A stretch of 64,000 bases of DNA, taken from Flavobacterium sp. Root420 (GTDB taxonomy: Bacteria > Bacteroidota > Bacteroidia > Flavobacteriales > Flavobacteriaceae). Below the pieces are notes generated by a model. It saw only the letters and a program-made list of their open reading frames with translations. It was not told the DNA's origin and searched no databases. Below, piece after piece: positions 16,892 through 26,474 of the stretch. Both the position numbers and the translations under genes were made by a program. Position 1 is the first letter of the stretch. The number at the start of each line of letters is the position of its first letter. The stretch spans positions 24,230 to 88,229 of the forward strand of contig NZ_LMEF01000006.1 of the NCBI RefSeq assembly GCF_001427905.1. The letters run 5' to 3'.

Positions 16892-18181
16892 TTATTTTTT
16901 GGGAACTTCAGCTTTTTTAAGCTTTACTTTATCACCAGAATTCAATTCTTTTGAAACAGTTGTATAAGGTCCTGTAATAACAACATCACCTGGCTTCAAT
17001 CCAGACATTACTTCGATATTGGTATCGTCCTGAATTCCTGTTTTAATGATTCTGATTTTAGCTTTATCTCCAACTTTCACAAAAACACACTCGAATTTTT
17101 TATCACTTTTTGGCACTACTTTTTTCTCATTAGGATCTTCTACTGTAAAATCCTTAACGGCTGCCGTATCTGATTTTACAACTACTGAACTAATAGGCAC
17201 TGCTAATACATTTGCTTTTGTTTTTGTCAAAATATCAACTGTTGCTGTCATTCCGGGTCTAAAGGGAGAATAAGAGCTTGGTTGGCCTTCTAACAAATCC
17301 TGATAGGATTCTTTTAGAATACGAACTTTAACCTTGAAATTAGTAACCTGATCTGAAGTTAGCGTCGAGCTTGCAGAGTTAGAAATACTCGTTACGATAC
17401 CTTTAAATTTCTTTTTTAAATAAGCATCTACTTCAACATTGGCTTCATCTCCAATTTTCACTTTCACAATGTCATTTTCGTTAACATCCACTTCAACTTC
17501 CATGTTGTTTAGGTTTGCCACTCTCAAAAGCTCGGTTCCAGCCATTTGTTGCGTTCCTAAAACACGCTCTCCTAATTCTACATTTAAAACCGAAATAGTT
17601 CCGTCTGCAGGAGCATAAATTAAAGTACGCCCCAAATTATCTTTAGCTTCAGTTACAGATGCCGAGGCGCTTTGAACATTGTAATAAGAACTCTGTTTGG
17701 TAGCCTTGGCGACCTCAAAAGTTGCAATTGATTTATCCCAATCTGATTTTGAGATTACACCTTTCTCGTATAATGTTTTATTACGTTCGTAGCTCGCTTT
17801 TGCTTCTTTAAAGCTTGCTTCAGACTGCGACAAACTGGCTTTGGTTCCAGATAAATTAGCAACAGATCGATCTAATCCGGAGGTATATAAATCCGGATTT
17901 ATTTTTACTAATAAATCTCCTTTTTTAACAACCTGACCTTCTTTTACATTTAATGCAATAATTTCACCTGAAACCATTGATGAAAGTTTTACTTCAATTT
18001 CCGGCTGAATTTTTCCTGTTGCCGAAACTGTCTCGACAATGGTTGAAGCCACTACTTTTGAAATTTCTACTTCTTTTCCTTCATCTTTATTTCCTATTAC
18101 TCCCGATTTTGAAAGACCTACTAAAACTGCAATAATAACTACGGCGCCTCCTATTAAGAAATAAACTGTTTTTTTTGACAT
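16892..18181 (-). CDS. Efflux periplasmic adaptor (HlyD/MacA type), second of two
   Basis: The 429-residue protein has an N-terminal membrane anchor (about 5-24). It shows the adaptor layout: a lipoyl-like half (VKLSSMVSGEIIALNVKEGQ), a long coiled-coil hairpin (about 105-190), the second lipoyl half (APADGTISVLNVELGERV), a beta-barrel domain and a membrane-proximal domain. MacA-type adaptors bridge an inner-membrane ABC permease and TolC. It starts six bases after the tolC-like gene. A second, only distantly similar adaptor is encoded on the other side of tolC, which suggests two inner-membrane partners or a hetero-oligomeric adaptor ring. Confidence 0.92.
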   Translation of the reverse strand: MSKKTVYFLIGGAVVIIAVLVGLSKSGVIGNKDEGKEVEISKVVASTIVETVSATGKIQPEIEVKLSSMVSGEIIALNVKEGQVVKKGDLLVKINPDLYTSGLDRSVANLSGTKASLSQSEASFKEAKASYERNKTLYEKGVISKSDWDKSIATFEVAKATKQSSYYNVQSASASVTEAKDNLGRTLIYAPADGTISVLNVELGERVLGTQQMAGTELLRVANLNNMEVEVDVNENDIVKVKIGDEANVEVDAYLKKKFKGIVTSISNSASSTLTSDQVTNFKVKVRILKESYQDLLEGQPSSYSPFRPGMTATVDILTKTKANVLAVPISSVVVKSDTAAVKDFTVEDPNEKKVVPKSDKKFECVFVKVGDKAKIRIIKTGIQDDTNIEVMSGLKPGDVVITGPYTTVSKELNSGDKVKLKKAEVPKK

Positions 18182-18187
18182 AATAAA

Positions 18188-19573
18188 TTATTTTGTAATA
18201 ATTGGGACAATTGGAATTCCAAAGTAGAATTCAAGTATTTTTATTTTGAACATGTAATCGTATTTCGTTCTGATAACATCAGACTGTGCATTTGTCAACA
18301 ATGTCTGAGCCTGTGTAAAATCGAATGAATTCATCAAACCTACATCATACTTTTCTTTAGCATAATTATAAGCCTGCTGTCTCGCTTCTAAAGTTACAGT
18401 TGATGATTCATATGTATTTAACGCTCCTTTTGCATTTGTAAAAGCAGTATAAACGTTACGTTGCAAATCTAAACTTTTTTGCTCTAAATCTATTTTAGAT
18501 TTTTCTAAATTAACTTTATTTCGTTCTACATTATTTCGAACTGAGAAACCGTTGAAAATTGGAACATTCAACTGAAACCCAAAATTATGTCCTTTATTAT
18601 CACTAAATTGTTGAAAAACAGGATCTGGACCTCCTAAAATCGGATCACCATTAGCATCTACTCCTACAACTTTATCACTATAACTGGCTCTGGTATTAAA
18701 ACCATAAAAACCAGAAAGCGTAGGCTGATAAGCGCCTTTTGCAATAGCTACATTTTTCTCAGCAATTTCAAGATTAGTCTGTGCCAGTTTCAATTCTGTT
18801 CTTGTTTCTTTTGCTTTATTGTAAATATCAATTGGGTTTTGCGCCATGATATTATTTTCATCTTTTGCATTTGTATCATCTATTACATCAAAATCTGCAA
18901 ATTCTTTTAATTGTAAAAGCTGCGCTAAACTTAATTTTGAGATCAGTAAATTATTCTCTGAAACAGTAATCGCCTGTTGATCTGTTGCAATGGTCGCTTT
19001 TAGATCATATAAATCCCCACGTGGAATTGTTCCGGCATTTACCATTTCTTCAGAACGTTTTAATCGCTTTTCATCAATCGCTAATTGTTCTTTTTTTACT
19101 TTTAACTCTTCTTTATAAGATAGAATTTGTAGAAACGCATTCGCGACATTCAGCGAAATATCTTCCTGCATTTTTAATAATTGATACTGTGATGCAATAA
19201 TAGAAAGTTTTGTTCTTCTATATGTATTTTGAATCTGTAAACCTTTGTAAATATCAACTCCCGCATTTAAACCTACTGATGAATATTGAGTTGTCTGATT
19301 ACGCAAAAGACCTGTCGTAACATCCTGATTCAAACCAATATTCCAGGAGTGTGAAGCACTTCCATTTACTGACGGAAGGTAATTTCCAAAAGCATCTTTT
19401 TTATCTATATCAGCATTTTTTACATCTAGTTCTGATAATTTTATTGTGATATTATTGTCTAGTGCATATCGCACACATTCTTCCAGTGTCCATTGTTTTG
19501 TTTGTGCCTGGGCTGATAATCCAAACCCTAAAAGTATAGCAAAAACAAGACTATTATATTTATTTATTTTCAT
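18188..19573 (-). CDS. TolC family outer-membrane efflux channel
   Basis: The 461-residue protein has a signal peptide (about 1-24, ending SAQAQ). It then shows the TolC repeat structure: WTLEECVRYALDNNITIKL at the start of the first half and a related helix pair in the second half, with long coiled-coil segments. It forms the outer-membrane exit duct for the efflux proteins around it. I chose the ATG at 19573; a longer frame starts at a TTG at 19597, but that lies upstream of the expected start of transcription from the box at 19606-19613. Confidence 0.93.
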   Translation of the reverse strand: MKINKYNSLVFAILLGFGLSAQAQTKQWTLEECVRYALDNNITIKLSELDVKNADIDKKDAFGNYLPSVNGSASHSWNIGLNQDVTTGLLRNQTTQYSSVGLNAGVDIYKGLQIQNTYRRTKLSIIASQYQLLKMQEDISLNVANAFLQILSYKEELKVKKEQLAIDEKRLKRSEEMVNAGTIPRGDLYDLKATIATDQQAITVSENNLLISKLSLAQLLQLKEFADFDVIDDTNAKDENNIMAQNPIDIYNKAKETRTELKLAQTNLEIAEKNVAIAKGAYQPTLSGFYGFNTRASYSDKVVGVDANGDPILGGPDPVFQQFSDNKGHNFGFQLNVPIFNGFSVRNNVERNKVNLEKSKIDLEQKSLDLQRNVYTAFTNAKGALNTYESSTVTLEARQQAYNYAKEKYDVGLMNSFDFTQAQTLLTNAQSDVIRTKYDYMFKIKILEFYFGIPIVPIITK

Positions 19574-19605
19574 ATATTTTGAATGAAAGCATAGCAAACA
19601 CTATG

Positions 19606-19613
19606 CAAATTTA
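19606..19613 (-). promoter_or_regulatory. Promoter -7 box for tolC-adaptor-tsaB
   Basis: On the minus strand the bases read TAAATTTG, a match to TAnnTTTG, 32 bases before the tolC ATG at 19573. This suggests a second transcription start within the efflux locus. Confidence 0.5.
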
Positions 19614-19651
19614 ACATTTTATAAACCCAAAAAACTCTTTATACTTTCAAA

Positions 19652-20770
19652 TTATTTTTTTTCTTCTCCTTCACTGATCAAGCCCTGATTCCAGATTTTA
19701 ATTTTATCTGAATCCTTAATACCGCTTTTAACCTGAACGTATATTCCGTCGCTAACACCCAGAACTAAATCTTTTCTCTGAAACTTCTGTGGTCCTGTTT
19801 CGATTTCAACATAAGGTTTTTGAGTTTTTTTGTCAAATTGAACTAACGATTCCTTAATTGCCAAAACTTTGTCTGCTTTCTCTAAAATAATAGAAGCATT
19901 TGCACTTAATCCGGCTCTGATAAAAGTAGCATCTCTGTTTTCTAAAGAAGCTTTTATTTCAAATTGAATTGCACCATTTTCTACTATACCCTTTGGAGCG
20001 ATATCCGTCAGAAGAGCATCGAATTTTTTATTCTCAATTGCACCAACAGTAATTTCAATTGGCATTTGAACTTTAATTTTTCCTACTTCAGATTCATCGA
20101 TTTTTCCAATAAAAATCATTCTCCCAACATCTGCAACGCTGGCAATTGTAGTTCCTTCATTAAAGTTATTACTTTCAATAACCTGATTTCCCACTTTTAC
20201 CGGAACAGCCAAAACCATTCCGTTTACAGTTGAACGTATTAAAGTATTGGCATAACTTCCTAATGATGTTGTTGTTCCTGTTTTTACAATATCCAAACTT
20301 TGTCTCGCAGCTAAATAATTTTGTTTCGCCTGAGTATAAGCTAATTGAGCTGCATCAAAATCGTTAGCAGAGATTACCTCTTTTTCAAATAAGGTTTTTT
20401 GTCTTTTATAAATTTTCTCCTGATTATCTAATGCAATTTTAGCTGTTTGTACCTGATTTTGAGTACTGCTTACATTAGATACATTGGCAACAACTCTAAT
20501 TTTAGCAATCATGTCGCCTGCTTTAATTTTCTCACCAGCTTTGATATATACCTCTTCGATAATACCTGAGATATTTGGTTTGATTAGGACCTCTTCATCA
20601 GGTTGAATATTACCAGTTGCAATGGTGGTTTTTACGATCGTTTTAATCTCTGCTTTCTCTGTTTTAAAAACGATTGGTGATTCTTGATTTTTCGCATACA
20701 AATAGTAAAGTGCGCCAAAGAAAACTAAAGCAATAAAGATTAAAATGGTTACGGTTACTCCTTTTTTCAT
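19652..20770 (-). CDS. Efflux periplasmic adaptor (HlyD/MacA type), first of two
   Basis: The 372-residue protein has an N-terminal membrane anchor (about 5-25) and the usual adaptor order: lipoyl half (VLIKPNISGIIEEVYIKAGE), coiled-coil hairpin (about 105-165), second lipoyl half (RSTVNGMVLAVPVKVGNQV), beta-barrel and C-terminal domain. It follows two ABC permease genes and an ATPase gene in the same direction (gap of 39 bases), so it is the direct MacA counterpart of that transporter. The other adaptor lies beyond tolC. Confidence 0.92.
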   Translation of the reverse strand: MKKGVTVTILIFIALVFFGALYYLYAKNQESPIVFKTEKAEIKTIVKTTIATGNIQPDEEVLIKPNISGIIEEVYIKAGEKIKAGDMIAKIRVVANVSNVSSTQNQVQTAKIALDNQEKIYKRQKTLFEKEVISANDFDAAQLAYTQAKQNYLAARQSLDIVKTGTTTSLGSYANTLIRSTVNGMVLAVPVKVGNQVIESNNFNEGTTIASVADVGRMIFIGKIDESEVGKIKVQMPIEITVGAIENKKFDALLTDIAPKGIVENGAIQFEIKASLENRDATFIRAGLSANASIILEKADKVLAIKESLVQFDKKTQKPYVEIETGPQKFQRKDLVLGVSDGIYVQVKSGIKDSDKIKIWNQGLISEGEEKK

Positions 20771-20809
20771 TTTGTTTTTGATTTAATCGATTATATTTTG
20801 ATTGATAAT

Positions 20810-22075
20810 TTATTCTGTTCGTAAAGCATCTACAGGCTTTACATTAATTGCGGTCTGCGCCGGAATAAATCCTGCCAGCAAACCAGATCCTACTAATATT
20901 AATAAAGCAACAAATACTACTCTTAAATCTACACTCGGGTTCGCAAACATAGTATTACTTTCGGGGGGCATCGAATCCAAAACCATATTTAAGAGGGCAA
21001 TAATTCCGGTTGCTACTGCAATTCCAAACATTCCTGAAATAATAGTTAAAAATATAGATTCAGATAAAATTTGTCCGCGAATAGCGCCAGGCGTTGCACC
21101 TAAAGCTCTACGAATTCCTATTTCTTTTGTACGTTCCTTAACTACAATAAGCATAATATTTGAAATTCCAATCACGCCCGAAATCAAAACCAGTGTTCCT
21201 ACGAAATAGGCAATGATTTTTAAGATGTTAAACAAACTTTGCACTTTGTTGAATTGCTCATACAAATCGAAATTACCTACGGCTCTGTCATCTTTCGGAT
21301 TTATGGAATGAAGTGATTTTATAAGTTCCAGAATTCTTGGCTTTAAATCGGTTATTGAAGTTTCATCTTTTGCCGTAAGCGCCATCCAGCCCACTTTATC
21401 TCCATAATTAAACGCTTGTTGAAAAGTCGTAAACGGGACGAAAATATTCTTCTGTTCCTGTTCTGCATTTCCGCCTTGCTGTTTAGAATGATAAACGCCA
21501 ACTACCATAAAGTTAATTCCATTTACTTTTATGTAAGTCCCAATCGCTTCTTCTTCTTTTCCATACAATTCACTAATAACACCTTTTCCAATCACAGCAA
21601 TTTTTCTTCTCTCCAAAATATCCTGCTGGTTGATAAAACGACCTTTAATGATATCCATTGGCTGTTGTTTAATCAACTCCGGATAATCACCATAGACAGT
21701 AAATGCTGAAGTCTTTGTACCGCGCACCACATTATTTGTCCCGTTAAAATCACCTAATTGGTTTCTTGGTGAAACATATAATAAATCAGGCAAAGCTGCT
21801 TTTAATGCTGCTACATCACTATTTCTAAAATCGTAACGACGGGTTTTAGGCAAACCTTTATAGGCTTTTGATGTTGTCTGGCTCCACATAAACATTGTGT
21901 TTGTGGCAATTCCGTCAAAACCTTTTTTGATACCATTTTCTAAACCATTTCCGGCCGCTAACAATATTACCAAAATAAATATACCCCAAAACACACCAAA
22001 TGCAGTTAGAGTTGTTCTGAAAACATTGGCTGTTAAAGCCTGTAAAATCTCGTCCCAATTATCTTTCTTAAACAT
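20810..22075 (-). CDS. MacB-type ABC transporter permease, second of two
   Basis: The 421-residue inner-membrane protein has the MacB_PCD/FtsX architecture: one helix near the N-terminus (about 22-42), a large periplasmic domain (about 45-285) and three helices in the C-terminal third (about 290-315, 340-365, 385-405). The FtsX-type motif VKERTKEIGIRRALGATPG lies between them. Unlike E. coli MacB it has no fused ATPase domain; the ATPase is encoded upstream. It starts two bases after the paralogous permease gene, so both probably form a heterodimer. Confidence 0.93.
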   Translation of the reverse strand: MFKKDNWDEILQALTANVFRTTLTAFGVFWGIFILVILLAAGNGLENGIKKGFDGIATNTMFMWSQTTSKAYKGLPKTRRYDFRNSDVAALKAALPDLLYVSPRNQLGDFNGTNNVVRGTKTSAFTVYGDYPELIKQQPMDIIKGRFINQQDILERRKIAVIGKGVISELYGKEEEAIGTYIKVNGINFMVVGVYHSKQQGGNAEQEQKNIFVPFTTFQQAFNYGDKVGWMALTAKDETSITDLKPRILELIKSLHSINPKDDRAVGNFDLYEQFNKVQSLFNILKIIAYFVGTLVLISGVIGISNIMLIVVKERTKEIGIRRALGATPGAIRGQILSESIFLTIISGMFGIAVATGIIALLNMVLDSMPPESNTMFANPSVDLRVVFVALLILVGSGLLAGFIPAQTAINVKPVDALRTE

Positions 22076-22077
22076 AA

Positions 22078-23322
22078 TTATTCGTCTCTAAGTGCTACAA
22101 TAGGTTTAATTTTGGCTGCTCTATATGCTGGGAAAAATCCTGCCAATGCTCCCGCAAATACAAGTAGAGCTAGTGTTGTCAATGCCACGCTGAAATCGAC
22201 TTCGGGATGTTGAAAATATTCACTTTGCACCATTGGTCCCACAAATTCAAGCAAGAGCAAACTGGCTAGTAGCCCTGAAAAACCAGCAATTGTTGTAATA
22301 AAAATGGATTCATGCAATATCATTGAAATGATAGAAAATGGTGACGCACCTAAAGCCTTTCTGATTCCAATTTCTTTTGTTCTCTCTTTTACAATAATTA
22401 GCATAATGTTACTTACCCCAACAACTCCGGCAATGATCGTACAAATTCCTACCCACCAAAAGAACAATCTGATATAAAGATTTAAATCATAAAACTGTTT
22501 GGCATCTTCAACCGAATTATAAACACCAACACCACCATCATCTTCAGGAGCTACCATATTTCTACTTTTCAGCAGATTCTTCAAATCTTGAGTGAATTTT
22601 TTAGATTGCGCTAAAGCTTCGTCATAATCATTTGTCTTTTTCATCGTAAAAAACAAATTGCTTATTTTATCTCCGCCACCAAAAGCTCTTTGCACAGTAG
22701 TTAATGGTAAATAAGCTCTGGCTTCTTCTCTTTCTCCTCCCGGATCAGTAAAAACACCAACTACTTTAAAATTAATACCATTGATTATGATTTCTTTACC
22801 TAAAGCATCTTTGTCTTTAAACAGATCCGTTTTAATTTTCATTCCGATACACGCCACTTTCTCATTATTGGCCAAATCTGAACTATTTACATATCTTCCC
22901 TGAACTATGTTTAAATTTTCGACTCCGCCATAATCGGGAGTTACACCTCTATATTGATAACTTCCAGATTCTTTTCCGTAGGAAAATGGCGCTCCCCAAA
23001 AATTATAGGTTGCGGCTCTCATATCTAGTTTATCATCAAATTTCTGCACAGATTGATTAAAGTCTGCGTCTCTATACTGAATTTGTCTTCCCGGGTTTAA
23101 CCCTTTATACTCTTTTGTAGTTGTTCCGGACCAAACTTCAATAATTCCGGCAGCGTCACGTTCGAATTGTTTTTCAATTCCGTTCTGAAGCCCTTTACCC
23201 GCACCAAGCAAAATCACTAAAATAAAAATACCTGAGGCCACAGAAATTCCTGTTAAGAATGTTCTTAGCCGATTTTTGGAGATTGCTTCGAATATTTCCT
23301 GCCAACGCTCAATATTAAACAT
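22078..23322 (-). CDS. MacB-type ABC transporter permease, first of two
   Basis: The 414-residue protein has the same MacB_PCD plus FtsX layout as its neighbour: N-terminal helix, periplasmic domain and three C-terminal helices, with VKERTKEIGIRKALGASPF as the FtsX motif. Its first bases overlap the end of the ATPase gene by eight, a sign of coupled translation. Substrates of this family include macrolides, peptides and lipoproteins; nothing here decides among them. Confidence 0.93.
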   Translation of the reverse strand: MFNIERWQEIFEAISKNRLRTFLTGISVASGIFILVILLGAGKGLQNGIEKQFERDAAGIIEVWSGTTTKEYKGLNPGRQIQYRDADFNQSVQKFDDKLDMRAATYNFWGAPFSYGKESGSYQYRGVTPDYGGVENLNIVQGRYVNSSDLANNEKVACIGMKIKTDLFKDKDALGKEIIINGINFKVVGVFTDPGGEREEARAYLPLTTVQRAFGGGDKISNLFFTMKKTNDYDEALAQSKKFTQDLKNLLKSRNMVAPEDDGGVGVYNSVEDAKQFYDLNLYIRLFFWWVGICTIIAGVVGVSNIMLIIVKERTKEIGIRKALGASPFSIISMILHESIFITTIAGFSGLLASLLLLEFVGPMVQSEYFQHPEVDFSVALTTLALLVFAGALAGFFPAYRAAKIKPIVALRDE

Positions 23323-24016
23323 AAGATGAAGCTCTAACTTGTTCTACCTTTTTATCATCGATAATTAATCCGTCTTTCAGGACCACATTTCTCTTGCACA
23401 TTGCGGCAATATCAGGCTCGTGTGTAACGATCAAAATAGTTTTACCTTCATCGTTAATTCCCTGAATAAGTTCCATAACCTCATATGAAGTTTTAGTATC
23501 CAAAGCTCCCGTTGGTTCATCTGCCAATAAAACTTTTGGATTAGATGCTAACGCTCTGGCAATTGCAACACGCTGTTTTTGACCTCCGGAAAGTTCGTTC
23601 GGTAAATGGTGTGAATGTGAACCCAGACCTACTTTTTCCAAATATCTCATAGCAATTTCGTATCGCTCTTTTCTCTTTATTCCCTGATAATATAATGGCA
23701 TCGCCACATTATCCAGCGCAGTTTTATAATTGATCAAATTGAAAGATTGAAAAACAAATCCTAAAAACTTATTTCTGTATTTAGAAGCAATCGTTTCGTT
23801 CAATTTTTTAATAGGTGTTTTATCTAAAATATAACTACCAGAATCAGCTTCGTCCAAAATTCCTAATATATTAAGAAGTGTCGATTTACCTGAACCAGAA
23901 GATCCCATGATAGCAACCAGCTCGCCTTCTTCAATATTAAAATTTATTCCTTTTAACACATGTAATTCTGAACTTCCCATTTTATAGGATTTATGTAAAT
24001 CTTTGATTTCTATCAT
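23315..24016 (-). CDS. ABC transporter ATPase, LolD/MacB type
   Basis: The 233-residue cytoplasmic ATPase has Walker A in GSSGSGKST (38-46), the ABC signature in LSGGQKQR (142-149), Walker B in VLLADEP (162-168) and the switch histidine in IVTHEP. It is the energy source for the two permeases that follow and overlap it. It is the first gene of the efflux locus; its upstream region has an AAAACG/CGTTTT inverted repeat (24073-24078, 24089-24094) but no strict -7 match. Confidence 0.95.
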   Translation of the reverse strand: MIEIKDLHKSYKMGSSELHVLKGINFNIEEGELVAIMGSSGSGKSTLLNILGILDEADSGSYILDKTPIKKLNETIASKYRNKFLGFVFQSFNLINYKTALDNVAMPLYYQGIKRKERYEIAMRYLEKVGLGSHSHHLPNELSGGQKQRVAIARALASNPKVLLADEPTGALDTKTSYEVMELIQGINDEGKTILIVTHEPDIAAMCKRNVVLKDGLIIDDKKVEQVRASSYV

Positions 24017-24161
24017 GGTACTGTTAAATTTTAAAACAATAATAACATTTTTATTAAGTAATTTATGGTAAGAAAACGTTAATAATTTCGTTTTGATATT
24101 ACAATAAGACTCGATTCTTTATCAAATGTTACACATTTTTAAGATAATATAATTGTTTTCT

Positions 24162-24169
24162 TAATTTTG
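24162..24169 (+). promoter_or_regulatory. Promoter -7 box for the DUF4403 gene
   Basis: TAATTTTG matches TAnnTTTG, 23 bases before the ATG at 24193, in the divergent region shared with the efflux locus. Confidence 0.5.
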
Positions 24170-24192
24170 CATCAATCAAAAAAATCTTAATA

Positions 24193-25599
24193 ATGAAGTT
24201 TTTTTCAATTTTCTCTTTATTCACGGCACTTACACTGTTTTCCGGATGTTCAACATCGCAAAAATTAGAAACTTTAAAACCCGAACCAGATGATGCCAGT
24301 CCGTTAGTTTATGATGCGAATCCATCCTTTATTAACCTGCCAATAACGGTAAAATTAACCGATATTGAGAATCAGACTAACTCAATTTTAACAGGATTAA
24401 TTTATGAAGACAATAACATCGAAGATGATGATATTGAAATGAAAATTTGGAAACAGGCGCCAATAAAAATTCAAAATGATCCTGCAAATCCAGATAAAAA
24501 GATAAAAACAGTTCTGCCTTTAAAAGCTACTATCAAATATAGGATTGGAACAAAAAAACTCGGTGTCGAACTTTATGATACCCGTGAATTTAATTTAAAT
24601 GGAGTTATTACTCTATCTAGTGAAGTAGCATTGACAAATTGGAAATTAAACACCAAAACTGAATTTAAATCTCTAGATTGGAACGAAAGTCCGACAATGC
24701 TCGTTTTCGGAAAAAACATGCCGATAACCTATCTGGTTAATCCTGCCATTTCTATTTTTAAATCTAAAATTGAAAAGAAAATTGATGAAGCGATAGAAAA
24801 ATCAATGGATTTTAAACCGAATGTTTTATCAGCCTTAGAAAAAATATGCACGCCATTTCAAATGAGTGATACTTATGAAAGCTGGTTACGAATTACCCCA
24901 GTTGAAATTTATTCAACCAATGCAAAACTTAAAAATGATTTGTTTTTATTGGATATGGGAGTGAAATGTAATATGGAAACTATTGTTGGTAAACAACCTG
25001 AATCTAAATTCAATGCCAATAAAATTGTTTTGAAACCTGTTGCTAAAATTCCAAATCAGATTTCAGCTAATATCGCAGCAATTTCAACTTACATTGATGC
25101 TTCTAAAATAATGACCAAAAATTTTGCAGGCCAGGAATTTGGTTCCGGAAGCAAAAAAATAACAGTAAAAAATGTTACAATCTGGCATAAAGACGGGAAA
25201 ATGGTGATTGCGCTGGATGTTTTAGGATCCATAAACGGAACGCTTTATTTAAATGGATTTCCACAATATAATCCGCAGACAAAAGAAATTTATTTTGACA
25301 AACTTGATTATGTCTTAGATACCAAAAGTAAACTGATGCGTACCGCAAGCTGGTTAGGACAGGGCTACATATTAAAAAAAATGGAACAAAGTTGTCGCTA
25401 TTCGATCCAGCCTAATTTAGAAGAAGGCAAAAAAAGCATGGCGTCTTATCTTAAAAACTATTCTCCAATGCCAGGTGTGTTTGTAAATGGAAAAATGGAA
25501 GACATCCTGTTTGACAAAATTCAATTGACAAATCAGGCCATTATAGCTTTTATAAAGGTAAACGGAACAGTAAATGTTTCTGTTGATGGCTTAAAATAA
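24193..25599 (+). CDS. DUF4403 family lipoprotein
   Basis: The 468-residue protein has a lipoprotein signal peptide with the lipobox at LFSGCS (Cys about residue 19). The body fits DUF4403, a family of Bacteroidota envelope lipoproteins with two similar beta-rich halves. Conserved-looking blocks include NPSFINLPITVKLTDIE near the start and FDKLDYVLDTKSKLMRTASW in the second half. No function is established for the family. It is transcribed alone, divergent from the efflux ATPase and convergent with the small Cys protein gene. Confidence 0.85.
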   Translation: MKFFSIFSLFTALTLFSGCSTSQKLETLKPEPDDASPLVYDANPSFINLPITVKLTDIENQTNSILTGLIYEDNNIEDDDIEMKIWKQAPIKIQNDPANPDKKIKTVLPLKATIKYRIGTKKLGVELYDTREFNLNGVITLSSEVALTNWKLNTKTEFKSLDWNESPTMLVFGKNMPITYLVNPAISIFKSKIEKKIDEAIEKSMDFKPNVLSALEKICTPFQMSDTYESWLRITPVEIYSTNAKLKNDLFLLDMGVKCNMETIVGKQPESKFNANKIVLKPVAKIPNQISANIAAISTYIDASKIMTKNFAGQEFGSGSKKITVKNVTIWHKDGKMVIALDVLGSINGTLYLNGFPQYNPQTKEIYFDKLDYVLDTKSKLMRTASWLGQGYILKKMEQSCRYSIQPNLEEGKKSMASYLKNYSPMPGVFVNGKMEDILFDKIQLTNQAIIAFIKVNGTVNVSVDGLK

Positions 25600-25630
25600 A
25601 AAGTTACAAGCTCATCAAAAAAGAAAAAAA

Positions 25631-25656
25631 CAGTATAAAAATTATACTGCTTTTTT
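25631..25656 (+). terminator. Terminator after the DUF4403 gene
   Basis: CAGTATAA (25631-25638) pairs with TTATACTG (25642-25649) around a three-base loop, then six T. It overlaps the stop codon of the convergent minus-strand gene. Confidence 0.65.
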
Positions 25657-25941
25657 CTTTTTTGATTGGTACATTCTATAAATTAAAACACCTATAATTC
25701 CAACAAGTAAATACGGAATTACCATCAAATAAACGATACCGTCATTTACTGCTTCTGCTTTTTTTGTATTAGAATCTCCCGCAAGCGCTGCACGACACAT
25801 GGCGCATTGAGCATTAGCTGCAAGAGAAAAGAACATAGAGAAAAGAACATAAAAGTATTTCGTTGAGATTAAATCCCTAACTCTTCTTCTGTTTTCTATT
25901 CTATTTTCTTTATTCTGTATTCTATTTTCTATTTTATGCAT
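25642..25941 (-). CDS. Small membrane protein with CxxC motif, end of the oxidase biogenesis block
   Basis: The 99-residue protein has a hydrophobic segment ending ANAQ (a likely signal peptide cleavage), the motif QCAMCRAAL (two cysteines spaced CxxC), then a membrane helix near the C-terminus (about 70-92) and a Lys-rich tail. It overlaps the DUF420 gene by eight bases. The Cys pair and its position after SCO and DUF420 suggest a role in oxidase maturation or metal handling, but this is inferred. The first 23 residues are odd: KIENRIQNKENRIENRR is encoded by a degenerate purine-rich repeat (25881-25936) and precedes the signal peptide, so the true N-terminus is uncertain. Confidence 0.75.
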   Translation of the reverse strand: MHKIENRIQNKENRIENRRRVRDLISTKYFYVLFSMFFSLAANAQCAMCRAALAGDSNTKKAEAVNDGIVYLMVIPYLLVGIIGVLIYRMYQSKKKKAV

Positions 25942-26473
25942 AATAAGGAGAAATCATTAAGTAAATCACAACACCTGTAACTGCAACATACAACCAAAGT
26001 GGAAAAGTTATTTTAGCTATTTTTCTATGTCTGTCGAATCGTTGTGCAAGCGCTCTGACATAACTTATTAATACTAACGGAATAATTGCAATAGACAATA
26101 AAATGTGAGTTATTAGAATGAAGAAATAAACATAACGTATTACACCTTCACCACCAAATTTAGTAGAATCTGCGGTCATGTGATACGCAACATACATCAC
26201 TAAAAAGGCTACGGACAAAGCAATTGCAGAAGTCATTAATTGCTCATGAAGTTTACGTTTTCCATTTTTAATAGCCAAAACAGCCCATATTAAAACAATT
26301 GCTGTAATTCCGTTTATCGTTGCGTAAATTGGAGGTAAAAATGAAAGCGGCTCAACATTAATTCCGAAGTCTTTTAGCTTAACACCAAATAATATAGCCA
26401 CGACAACCGGAATTATGATTGATACAGCAACAATAAACTTGCTGTATTTTTTTTCTAATGAATGATCTTCCAT
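25934..26473 (-). CDS. DUF420 domain membrane protein (CtaM-like)
   Basis: The 179-residue protein has five predicted membrane helices and histidines placed at helix ends (for example KLHEQL, AYHMT and THILLS), the pattern of DUF420. Family members such as CtaM are needed for assembly of heme-copper oxidases. It lies one base after the SCO gene and overlaps the next gene, in a block otherwise made of oxidase genes, which supports that role here. Confidence 0.88.
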   Translation of the reverse strand: MEDHSLEKKYSKFIVAVSIIIPVVVAILFGVKLKDFGINVEPLSFLPPIYATINGITAIVLIWAVLAIKNGKRKLHEQLMTSAIALSVAFLVMYVAYHMTADSTKFGGEGVIRYVYFFILITHILLSIAIIPLVLISYVRALAQRFDRHRKIAKITFPLWLYVAVTGVVIYLMISPYYA

Positions 26474-26474
26474 T

